A stretch of DNA of 5,670 nucleotides from RHKX01 sp964641695 (GCA_964641695.1 CAZXKG010000143.1:1-5670); one strand, 5' to 3'. Positions 1 to 5,537 are shown, numbered from the stretch's first letter. Numbers and translations: made by a program. The notes: generated by a model from the sequence alone, not told the origin.

Positions 1-59
1 GGGCAACCGGGGAGACCGGACGGGCGCAGCCCGGAGGATCTGCCCGGCCGGTATCTCGC
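1..59. repeat. Left copy of a structured dispersed repeat
   Basis: This copy shares three blocks with the tandem repeat at the right end of the window: CCGGGGAGACCGGACG (7-22), GGAGGATCT (32-40) and GGTATCT (50-56), in the same order and orientation. The tip between the first two blocks is different in sequence but still folds: CGGGC-GCA-GCCCG here, CGC-GAA-GCG in the right copy. The outer stem CCGGGGAGA/TCTGCCCGG has one mismatch here, whereas it is perfect in the right copy. Stem conservation with a changed tip suggests selection on a folded RNA or on a DNA hairpin. The repeat may begin before the window. Its function is unknown. Confidence 0.6.
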
Positions 60-159
60 CCCGCATCGAACTCCCGCCGCTAGTGTTGGCGTGGTTGGAC
101 CGGTCGAGGGGGAGTGCCTGCGGCGGTTCTTACATACGGGAAATACGAAGGAGAAGACC

Positions 160-1446
160 TTGACTCATTCAGTGGGCGCCTCACGCGGGCGCCGCACCAT
201 GCTGGTCGTCTGTTTCGGGCTTGCGGCGCTGATGCTCGCCTCGTTGCTCGGACCTGCGATCGCGGATGCGAAGAAGAAGAAGCCGAAGAAGGCCGCCGAG
301 GTGACCGTGATGACGCGGAACCTCTACCTCGGCTCCTCCCTGAGTGCGGCGCTGAACGCGCCGAGCATCGGGGCTGCAATCGACGGTGCGGGCACCATTC
401 TCGCGGACGTCGAGCGGACCAACTTCCCCGAGCGGGCGAGGTTGATCGCCAAGGAGATCAAGAAGGCCAAGCCCGACCTGATCGGCCTGCAAGAGGTCGC
501 CCTGTGGCGCATCCAGCAGGATTCCGACTACACGGCCACCCCCGCAACCGACGTGCTCTACGACTGGCTTGCGATCCTGCAGGCTGAGTTGAAGAGGCAG
601 AAGCTCAACTACAAGGTCGCCGTCGTCCAGGAGGAGTTCGACGCTGAGCTCCCGGCCGACGTCGACGGCAACGACGCGACCGGCGAGGGCCCTCTCGCCG
701 CCTTCGGCGCAGACCTCGACGGTCGTCTGACCATGCGCGACGCGATCCTCGTCAACAAGAAGTCCAAGGTGAAGGTCAACAAGCCCGGCATGGGCCATTT
801 CGAGACGATGTACAAGCCCAAGATCGGCGGCGTGGTCGAGCTTCCCGTCCTCCGCGGCTGGGTCTCGGTCGAGGCCAAGGTGAAGGGCAGCAAGAAGACG
901 CTTCCGGGCGACTTCAAGTTCGTCAACGCGCACCTCGAGGCGTTCGGCGACCGGGCGATCAAGACCGCCCAGGGCCGGGAGCTGTTCGAGAACGGTGGGC
1001 CGCTGAACACCAAGAAGCAGCTCATCTTCCTCGGCGACATCAACTCGGGCGGCAACAAGGACAACGTCGGCACCCCGGGCGGTAGCGGCATCCCCGAGGA
1101 TCAGGGGCCCTACCAGGCGCTGGTTGGCGATTTCGGCATCTTCAACGTGGGATCGCGGCAGAGCTGCTGCTACCCGTCCGAGGTCGCCTCCGAGATCGGC
1201 GACTACCGCTTCGATCACACGGTCGACCACATCATGGTCAAGCCGAAGATCAAGCAGGTGAAGAGCTACATCACCGGTAACGATCCGACCGTGACGAGCC
1301 CGTCCGGACTCGTTGCCTCCGACCACGGCGGCGTGGTCAGCACCCTGAAGCTCAAGAAGCCCGGCAAGAAGGGCAAGCCCGGCAAGAAGGGCAAGGGCGG
1401 CAAGAAGGGCAAGGGCGGCAAGGGCAAGCCCGGCAAGAAGAAGTAG
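160..1446 (+). CDS. Secreted endonuclease/exonuclease/phosphatase (EEP) family protein with lysine-rich tail
   Basis: This is a predicted exported metal-dependent phosphodiesterase or nuclease of the EEP (DNase I-like) superfamily, 428 aa. I chose the TTG at 160 because AAGGAG (148-153) lies 6 nt upstream and because it gives a clean signal peptide: basic n-region RGRR (9-12), hydrophobic core about 13-34, and cleavage after ADA (35-37). A longer in-frame GTG start at 91 lacks these. Family landmarks are visible in order: TRNLYLG (52-58), LQEV with the metal-binding Glu112, NAHLE with His258, GDIN with Asp293/Asn295, VDHIMV with Asp356, and SDHGG with Asp388/His389. All key catalytic residues of the fold are therefore present. 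The mature protein starts with KKKKPKK and ends (about 399-428) in Lys/Gly/Pro repeats; its only cysteines are the adjacent pair 336-337. Substrate is not determined: DNA/RNA, inositol phosphates and phospholipid head groups are all used in this superfamily. It is followed by its own terminator, so it is likely monocistronic. Confidence 0.85.
   Translation: MTHSVGASRGRRTMLVVCFGLAALMLASLLGPAIADAKKKKPKKAAEVTVMTRNLYLGSSLSAALNAPSIGAAIDGAGTILADVERTNFPERARLIAKEIKKAKPDLIGLQEVALWRIQQDSDYTATPATDVLYDWLAILQAELKRQKLNYKVAVVQEEFDAELPADVDGNDATGEGPLAAFGADLDGRLTMRDAILVNKKSKVKVNKPGMGHFETMYKPKIGGVVELPVLRGWVSVEAKVKGSKKTLPGDFKFVNAHLEAFGDRAIKTAQGRELFENGGPLNTKKQLIFLGDINSGGNKDNVGTPGGSGIPEDQGPYQALVGDFGIFNVGSRQSCCYPSEVASEIGDYRFDHTVDHIMVKPKIKQVKSYITGNDPTVTSPSGLVASDHGGVVSTLKLKKPGKKGKPGKKGKGGKKGKGGKGKPGKKK
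1363..1443 (+). repeat. In-frame 18-bp coding repeat (GKKGK P/G) in the secreted EEP protein
   Basis: The 18-bp unit GGCAAGAAGGGCAAG followed by CCC or GGC occurs at 1363-1380, 1381-1398 and 1399-1416. A shortened version follows at 1417-1431, then a final GGCAAGAAGAAG. Because the unit is a multiple of three, copy-number change would lengthen or shorten the basic tail without breaking the frame. The peptide product is a disordered polycation. Confidence 0.85.
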
Positions 1447-1471
1447 CCGCCGCTCTCAGACCGTTGACGAA

Positions 1472-1509
1472 GCCGCCGTCCCGACAACCGCGTCGGGGCG
1501 GCGGCTTTT
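1472..1509 (+). terminator. Rho-independent terminator of the EEP gene
   Basis: A 14-bp stem (1472-1485 with 1492-1505, one G-U pair) encloses the loop AACCGC and is followed directly by TTTT at 1506-1509. It begins 25 nt after the stop codon. On the minus strand the hairpin is not followed by a T run, so it should act on plus-strand transcripts only. Confidence 0.85.
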
Positions 1510-1513
1510 CGTT

Positions 1514-1562
1514 GGTGACTGTCATCTGAAGTGCGCTTTCCGCAGTCGAGGTGACACTCACC
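1514..1562. repeat. 49-bp imperfect palindrome of unknown function
   Basis: The arms GGTGACTGTCA (1514-1524) and TGACACTCACC (1552-1562) pair at 10 of 11 positions, with a C-C mismatch in the middle. The interior contains a small second stem, TGCG-CTTTC-CGCA. The element lies four bases after the T run of the EEP terminator and about 110 bp beyond the end of the convergent cytochrome gene. It has no T run on either side, so it is not a standard terminator. It could be a REP-like dispersed element, a Rho-linked 3' end structure or a processing site. Confidence 0.5.
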
Positions 1563-1640
1563 CGACCAGGGGCAATCACAGTTTGATCTGGCGGACGAAC
1601 GGAGAGGCGGTCGGTCGGGGTGGGAGCCGCGAGGCGCGGT

Positions 1641-1683
1641 CGGAGCCGGGCTCAGCAGCCGGAGCGGGGCTCAGCGGCCGGAG
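1641..1683. repeat. 19-bp tandem duplication across the cytochrome stop codon
   Basis: CGGAGCCGGGCTCAGC (1641-1656) recurs as CGGAGCGGGGCTCAGC (1660-1675), 15 of 16 identical, with a 19-bp period and a partial third unit (CGGAG, 1679-1683). The second unit contains the stop codon of the minus-strand cytochrome c gene, so the duplication repeats the end of that gene downstream. Confidence 0.6.
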
Positions 1684-2066
1684 ACGCGAGCGACGAAGTT
1701 GGCGACCGTGGTCGCGCTGCCACCCTCGAGAATGCCGGCGGGCATCGCGCCGTTGCCGACGCCCTGCTCGATCGCGGCGAGGACGCGCTGCTCGTTGGCG
1801 GCGACCGCGTCCTCGTTCGCCGCCGGCCCGTTGGGCGTGAGGCGCATGTCCAGGTTCGGGCCGACGACCCCGTCGGAGCCGGCGCGGGCCAGCGTGTGGC
1901 AGGTGCCGCAGTTGATCTCGAACAGCTCGCGTGCTTCCAGGTCGGAGGATGCGACCCGCTCGGGGGAAGATTCCTGGGATCCATCCTTGTTGAACGCCCA
2001 GAGCGGGACGATGATGACCAGGACGATCGCGGCCAATCCGAAGTAGATGAAGATGCGCTTGTTCAT
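1671..2066 (-). CDS. Membrane-anchored monoheme cytochrome c
   Basis: This is a 131-aa small class I-type c cytochrome that would carry electrons on the outer face of the membrane. Residues 5-24 are a hydrophobic segment after MNKR, best read as an uncleaved N-terminal anchor or signal. Residues 25-45 are a polar linker. The haem-attachment motif CGTCH is at 53-57, and Met108 in GNGAMPAG is the likely distal ligand. The segment FVARVSGR at the end fits the C-terminal helix of the fold. The partner enzyme is not evident; terminal oxidases or alternative complex III are usual partners. It follows the endonuclease III-like gene by 80 nt on the same strand, so it may be transcribed with it or from its own promoter; a TAGTAT hexamer lies in the gap at 2114-2119. 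No good Shine-Dalgarno sequence precedes the ATG. Confidence 0.85.
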   Translation of the reverse strand: MNKRIFIYFGLAAIVLVIIVPLWAFNKDGSQESSPERVASSDLEARELFEINCGTCHTLARAGSDGVVGPNLDMRLTPNGPAANEDAVAANEQRVLAAIEQGVGNGAMPAGILEGGSATTVANFVARVSGR

Positions 2067-2087
2067 GCCAAAGCTGCGGGGTGGAGC

Positions 2088-2105
2088 TGCGGGTTCGGAC
2101 CCGCA
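2088..2105 (-). other. Hairpin in the leader of the cytochrome c gene
   Basis: TGCGGGT (2088-2094) and ACCCGCA (2099-2105) form a perfect 7-bp stem with a 4-base loop. It sits 21 nt upstream of the cytochrome ATG and downstream of the endonuclease III-like stop. There is no T run after it on the minus strand. It could protect or separate the two messages, or affect translation. It superficially resembles a tRNA T-arm but the loop is too short. Confidence 0.4.
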
Positions 2106-2146
2106 ACGGCGCGGATACTACTTATTCGCGGCGGATCGACCGGGGC

Positions 2147-2938
2147 TCACCGCTGCGGCGCGTCCGCCGGGACGACGTCGCCGTTGCGCAGCGCCGGGCA
2201 CATCCGCGACAGACCGCAGATACCGCAGCGAGGGCGAGGGCGACATACCGCTCTCCCATGCGAGATCAGGTTCATGTGCAGCTCGTAGGCGTCATCACGA
2301 TCGGTGATCGCCAGCATCTCGTCGTGGGCTGCTTCGAGCGAGATCTTGGGTGGGAAGAGACCGAGCCGGCCGCCGACCCTGTGGACGTGGGTGTCGACCG
2401 GTACCTCGGGCCGATCGAGGGCGAAGATCATCACGCACGCCGCCGTCTTGCGACCCACCCCCGGCAGGGAGGTGAGGAACGCGACGGCCTCCTCGCGCGG
2501 CGCCTCGCGCAGCCAGTCGAGGCTCGGCTCCGGCCCCAGCTCTTCGAGCACCTCCTGGATCCTCGGGGCCTTCGTGTTCGCCAACCCGCCGGGCCTGATC
2601 GCCTCGATCACCTCCGACGTCGACGCCCGCCGGATCGAGTCCCAGCCGTCGAAGCGATCGCGCAGCCGCCGGTAGGCGACATCGCGGTTGTTGTCGTTGG
2701 TGTTCTGGGAGAGGATCGTCAGGACCAGCTCGTGGACCGGATCCCCGTGCGGGTCGTTCCGCCGCGATCCGTAGAGCTCGCGGAGGCGGTCCCGGATCGC
2801 GCGCACTCGCGCCTTCGACGGCCGCTTCCAGCCCTTCGGCACCGGGAACCGGGGGCGGCGATCCAGGTCGACGCCAGGGTCCGCCTCCGTCCGCGCGCCC
2901 CGTTCACGCGCGTAGCCTCGCTCTCCGCCACCGCTCAC
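2147..2938 (-). CDS. nth: Endonuclease III-like DNA glycosylase/AP lyase (HhH-GPD, iron-sulfur)
   Basis: This predicted base-excision repair enzyme removes oxidised pyrimidines and nicks the abasic site. From the GTG at 2938 it is 263 aa. The order of motifs is that of endonuclease III: LTILSQNTND (residues 73-82), helix-hairpin-helix LPGVGRKTA (158-166) with catalytic Lys164, VDTHVHRV with catalytic Asp182, and a C-terminal four-cysteine cluster, Cys232/238/241/247. The cysteine spacing is C-X5-C-X2-C-X5-C; the textbook spacing is C-X6-C-X2-C-X5-C, so one residue is missing in the first loop. The start is uncertain. The GTG at 2938 lies 19 bp after the kinase stop; another GTG at 2842 would give 231 aa, nearer the usual length of about 210. 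Neither has a clear ribosome-binding site. The open frame continues upstream into the kinase gene, but that part is unlikely to be translated. The LSQNT variant suggests a branch distinct from the E. coli LSAQ type. Confidence 0.85.
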   Translation of the reverse strand: MSGGGERGYARERGARTEADPGVDLDRRPRFPVPKGWKRPSKARVRAIRDRLRELYGSRRNDPHGDPVHELVLTILSQNTNDNNRDVAYRRLRDRFDGWDSIRRASTSEVIEAIRPGGLANTKAPRIQEVLEELGPEPSLDWLREAPREEAVAFLTSLPGVGRKTAACVMIFALDRPEVPVDTHVHRVGGRLGLFPPKISLEAAHDEMLAITDRDDAYELHMNLISHGRAVCRPRPRCGICGLSRMCPALRNGDVVPADAPQR

Positions 2939-2957
2939 GCGCGGCAGGCTCGCAGGT

Positions 2958-3905
2958 TCATCGACGCGACGCCCCCAGGTGTGTGCAGGTCTCGGCGCCG
3001 GCTTCGACCGCCCTGCGCAACCCGCTCTCGACCGCCGGTTCCCACAGGCCGCCGGCGACGATCGACGCCGCAAGCGTCCCCATGAACGCGTCGCCGGCGC
3101 CGAGCTGGCTGACGATCTCGACGGCAGGGGGAAGGATCTCCGCGTCGCAGACCCCGCGAGCGACCGCCGCCTCTGAGCCCGCGGTCACCACGACCTGGGC
3201 CGGTCCGAGATCGAGAAGCCCCTCGGCGGCCGCCGCCACGGTCAGCTCGTCCTCGCCGAGCAGCCAGCGCGCTTCTGCGACGTTGCACTTGAGCACGTCC
3301 ACGAGCCGGGCGAACTCGATGCTGCGAGTGCGGGCGAGCTCGGCGTCCTCCCATCGTCCCGGCCGCAGGTTCGGGTCGAACATCGTGATCGCGCCACGCT
3401 CGCTCGCGTGCTCGGCCGCCGCGCGCGTGATCGCGAGGCTGCTTTCGCCGACCAGGGTGTTGGAGCCGAACGCGAGCCCGGAGGCGTTCGCGACCAGCGT
3501 CGGCTCGCGCCCCCTGAGGCTGCCGATCCCGGCGTCGATCCCGTCGCCGTGGATCTCGAAGTGGACCTCCCCCTCGAGGTCGAAGAAGGCGAAGGCGAAA
3601 GGGGTGTCGATCCCGTCGATCGCTGCGTAGTGCTCGATGTCGACTCCCTCGGCACGCAGCTTCGCGCGCAGCAGCTCGCCCCACTCGTCGTTGCCGCAGC
3701 CGCCCGCGAGCGCCGTCGGGGCCCCGGCGCGCGCGGCCGCGACGGCGACGTTGGCGAGGGCTCCACCGAAATGGACCTCGAAGTGGGTCGCGGCGATCCG
3801 ATCGCCGATCCGATCGGGGCAGATCAGATCGACCAGCGCCTCGCCCAGACATACCAGCCGCCCGTCCAGCCGGCTGTCGGGCGCCTCTGCGGTGGCGTCT
3901 CCCAT
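2958..3905 (-). CDS. PfkB-family carbohydrate kinase (fructokinase/ribokinase-like)
   Basis: This 315-aa cytoplasmic kinase would transfer phosphate from ATP to a sugar or sugar-like alcohol. Visible landmarks are LGEALVDLI near the N terminus (20-28), the glycine-rich first PfkB signature FGGALANVAVAAARAG (46-61), FDPNLRP (176-182), the KCNVAEARWLLG stretch (206-217), and the second signature LGAGDAFMG (268-276) with catalytic base Asp272. The usual DT before x-GAGD is replaced by VSQL. FDPNLR and LGE are typical of fructokinases, but substrate cannot be fixed from sequence; adenosine, ribose, inositol and 2-keto-3-deoxygluconate kinases share the fold. The ATG has no Shine-Dalgarno sequence. 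A TATGCT hexamer ends 9 nt before it, which fits leaderless expression. It is the first gene of a minus-strand cluster with the endonuclease III-like gene (19-bp gap) and cytochrome c. Its promoter abuts the 24-bp repeat array. Confidence 0.88.
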   Translation of the reverse strand: MGDATAEAPDSRLDGRLVCLGEALVDLICPDRIGDRIAATHFEVHFGGALANVAVAAARAGAPTALAGGCGNDEWGELLRAKLRAEGVDIEHYAAIDGIDTPFAFAFFDLEGEVHFEIHGDGIDAGIGSLRGREPTLVANASGLAFGSNTLVGESSLAITRAAAEHASERGAITMFDPNLRPGRWEDAELARTRSIEFARLVDVLKCNVAEARWLLGEDELTVAAAAEGLLDLGPAQVVVTAGSEAAVARGVCDAEILPPAVEIVSQLGAGDAFMGTLAASIVAGGLWEPAVESGLRRAVEAGAETCTHLGASRR

Positions 3906-3914
3906 CGTCGGGCG

Positions 3915-3920
3915 AGCATA
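3915..3920 (-). promoter_or_regulatory. Putative -10 element of the kinase operon (leaderless)
   Basis: TATGCT on the minus strand ends 9 nt before the kinase ATG, placing transcription start at or next to the start codon. No -35-like hexamer is present at 17-18 bp; that position falls inside the first 24-bp repeat, so expression may depend on a protein bound there. Confidence 0.4.
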
Positions 3921-3923
3921 GAT

Positions 3924-3996
3924 ATCTGTAGATCCCGCAGGGGATCGATCTGTAGATCCCGCAGGGGATCGATCTGTAGATCCCGCAGGGGGATCG
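3924..3996. repeat. Three 24-25 bp direct repeats in the divergent promoter region
   Basis: The unit ATCTGTAGATCCCGCAGG followed by GGATCG occurs at 3924-3947 and 3948-3971 with no change, and at 3972-3996 with one extra G. Each unit holds the inverted repeat GATCCC-GCAG-GGGATC. The array has no spacers and sits between the divergent kinase and PAP2 genes. The placement suggests an operator array, with the proximal unit covering the -35 zone of the kinase promoter. The binding protein is not known. Confidence 0.8.
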
Positions 3997-4003
3997 ACGA
4001 GAA

Positions 4004-4019
4004 CCTGCAGATCCGCAGG
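4004..4019. repeat. Degenerate fourth repeat with near-perfect dyad
   Basis: CCTGCAGATCCGCAGG matches the core of the 24-bp repeat (CTGTAGATCCCGCAGG) with one substitution in the core and one deleted C. In this form the core is almost a perfect palindrome: CTGC and GCAG arms around a central GATC, 12 of 14 positions symmetric. This may be the truest view of a dimer-binding site. Confidence 0.45.
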
Positions 4020-4071
4020 CTGGATTAGCGGAACTGCCCGCGGGTGCGACGAGCGACGGAGCGTCCCGGCC

Positions 4072-4077
4072 TACAAT
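4072..4077 (+). promoter_or_regulatory. Putative -10 element of the PAP2/PIP-synthase-like operon (leaderless)
   Basis: TACAAT differs from the consensus TATAAT at one base and ends exactly 9 nt before the PAP2 ATG. No ribosome-binding site lies in between, which fits a leaderless transcript. No convincing -35 hexamer is seen. Confidence 0.5.
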
Positions 4078-4086
4078 CGCCGCTTC

Positions 4087-4887
4087 ATGCCACGTCCGCT
4101 CGCCGCGATCGGGCGCATGCTGCCGCGTGGGTGGGGAGACCTGCTGCTGCAGTTCGCGCTGTTCTTCGTCGCCTACCAGGGCTACCAGGTCGTGCGCGGG
4201 CTGATCCACGGCCGCGAGGAGCTCGCGTTCGCGAACGCGGATCGGATCGTCGACCTGGAGAAGGCGACGGGGACGTTCTTCGAGCCCGACCTGCAGGCGG
4301 CGCTGCTCGACCACACCTGGCTGATCGACATCGCGAACTGGCTCTACGTCAACACCCATTTCACGATCTCCGTCGTCTTCCTCGCCTGGCTCTACCTGCG
4401 GCGCAACGACAACTTCTACTTCGTGCGCAACATGTTCATGGTGGCGATGGCGATCGCCTTGGCCGGCTACGTGCTGTTCCCGACCGCGCCCCCGCGGATG
4501 TTGCCGGAGGAGGGCTTCGTCGACACGATCGCCACCTTCACCTCGGTCAACCAGGACAGCAACGCGATCAGCCTGCTCGTCAACAAGTACGCGGCCGTCC
4601 CGAGCATGCACATCGGCTTCGCGTCGATGATCGCCGGGACCGCCGTGATGCTCGTCCGCAACCCGGTCGGCAAGGTGCTCTGGGCGCTCTACCCGCTGCT
4701 CGTCTTCTGGGTGATCGTGGTCACCGGCAACCACTACTGGCTCGATGCCGCCGCCGGCCTCGCCGTCGCCGTCGCGTCGGCGCTGATCGCCGACCGGGTT
4801 CTCGCTCGCGCCCGGCCCGGGCAGTGGGCGTTCCGCCCCGAGGCGCCCGCCCCCTCCGCCCCATCCGCGGATAAGTTGCCCGCATGA
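4087..4887 (+). CDS. PAP2_3-type membrane phosphatase/phosphotransferase
   Basis: This 266-aa integral membrane protein belongs to the PAP2 superfamily, in the branch related to fungal inositol phosphorylceramide synthase (AUR1-like). Hydrophobic segments lie near 19-38, 90-104, 115-132, 176-190, 197-213 and 219-236. The active-site motifs are PSMH with His175 (172-175) and GNHYWLD with His216 and Asp220 (214-220). FPTAPPR (131-137) and the N-terminal pattern around FANADRIVDLEKATGTFFE (48-66) are typical of the PAP2_3 branch. The C-terminal 25 residues are Pro/Ala-rich and probably cytoplasmic or disordered. The stop overlaps the start of the CDP-alcohol phosphatidyltransferase gene in ATGA, so the two proteins are likely made in step. 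The likely role is removal or transfer of a phosphate-linked head group on a membrane lipid; dephosphorylation of the product of the next gene is the hypothesis I favour. It could also be an undecaprenyl-pyrophosphate or phosphatidic acid phosphatase. Confidence 0.85.
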   Translation: MPRPLAAIGRMLPRGWGDLLLQFALFFVAYQGYQVVRGLIHGREELAFANADRIVDLEKATGTFFEPDLQAALLDHTWLIDIANWLYVNTHFTISVVFLAWLYLRRNDNFYFVRNMFMVAMAIALAGYVLFPTAPPRMLPEEGFVDTIATFTSVNQDSNAISLLVNKYAAVPSMHIGFASMIAGTAVMLVRNPVGKVLWALYPLLVFWVIVVTGNHYWLDAAAGLAVAVASALIADRVLARARPGQWAFRPEAPAPSAPSADKLPA

Positions 4888-5537
4888 GTGAACCCGGCAG
4901 GAGGCCCAGGAACTCACTGAGCGGCGCCGAGCGGCCTGCCCCGCTCGGCGAGCTCCGCGAGAACGCCCGCAACCGACTGATCGAGTCGCGGCTGACTCCG
5001 AACGCGATCTCGATGACGGGGCTCGTGCTCAACGTGGCCGCGGCGGTGCTGATCCTCGAGGACCTGTTCATCCTCGGCGCATTCGCCTTCATCATCGGCT
5101 CGATCATGGACACGCTCGACGGCCGCTACTCGCGCATGTCGGGCAAGGGAACACAGTTCGGCGCCTTCCTCGACTCGACCCTGGACCGGATCGAGGAGGG
5201 GCTGGTCCTCGGCGCCGTCTGCTGGTGGTTCGCCGAGCGGGGGGAGGAAGCCCTCGCCGCCGCCTGTCTGCTCGTCGTCCTCGGATCGCTGATGGTCTCC
5301 TACACCCGCGCCCGAGCCGAGGCGCTGGGCGTCGAATGCAAGGTCGGGATCGCGACCAGGCCCGTGCGCGTCGTCATCCTCTCGATCGGCCTGATGTTCG
5401 CCGACGGAGAGCTGATCTCGTCGGTGGACCTGCTCCCCGCCGCGATCTGGGTGATGGTCGCCCTCACCGCCTTCACGGTCCTCCAGCGCGTCTGGCACGT
5501 CCGCGGGCAACTAAAGGCCCTGGACTCGAAGCCCTAA
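4884..5537 (+). CDS. pgsA: CDP-alcohol phosphatidyltransferase, phosphatidylinositol-phosphate-synthase-like
   Basis: This 217-aa membrane enzyme should join a CDP-activated lipid to an alcohol head group with release of CMP. The family signature runs from 76 to 101: Asp76, Asp79-Gly80, Ser83-Arg84, Gly93, Asp97 and Asp101, matching DxxDGxxAR-x8-GxxxDxxxD except that Ser replaces the usual Ala before Arg. The surrounding sequence (GTQFGAFLDSTLDRIEEG, then CWWFAERG, then SYTRARAEALG and GIATRP) resembles actinobacterial phosphatidylinositol-phosphate synthase, which uses inositol 1-phosphate. The segment usually like ERPER reads TRPVR here (158-162), so head-group choice is not certain; phosphatidylglycerol-phosphate synthase is the alternative. 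Several membrane helices follow LTPNAIS (37-43), the normal start of the domain. Translation probably starts by coupling through the ATGA overlap, as no ribosome-binding site is seen. The stop codon coincides with the first base triplet of the 82-bp repeat. The symbol is the family name only. Confidence 0.85.
   Translation: MSEPGRRPRNSLSGAERPAPLGELRENARNRLIESRLTPNAISMTGLVLNVAAAVLILEDLFILGAFAFIIGSIMDTLDGRYSRMSGKGTQFGAFLDSTLDRIEEGLVLGAVCWWFAERGEEALAAACLLVVLGSLMVSYTRARAEALGVECKVGIATRPVRVVILSIGLMFADGELISSVDLLPAAIWVMVALTAFTVLQRVWHVRGQLKALDSKP

Noticed and set aside
91..159. Upstream GTG start for the EEP protein
   Set aside because: The extension would bury the signal peptide behind 23 residues and read through the AAGGAG site that serves the TTG at 160.
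181..1326. 381-codon minus-strand open frame opposite the EEP gene
   Set aside because: Leu/Val/Asp-rich shadow of a strongly supported plus-strand gene with a signal peptide and catalytic motifs.
2088..2105. tRNA T-arm-like sequence (GCGGG-TTCGGA-CCCGC)
   Set aside because: The loop is one base short of the 7-base T-loop and no acceptor, D or anticodon stems fit around it on either strand.
3924..3996. Possible CRISPR array from the short direct repeats
   Set aside because: The repeats are head to tail with no spacers, and no cas gene is near.
2935..4917. Very long minus-strand open frame spanning kinase and PAP2 genes, with an 8-residue repeat
   Set aside because: It overlaps two convincing genes in other frames, has Arg/Gly-rich low-complexity translation typical of high-GC shadow frames, and its peptide repeat is just the 24-bp DNA repeat.
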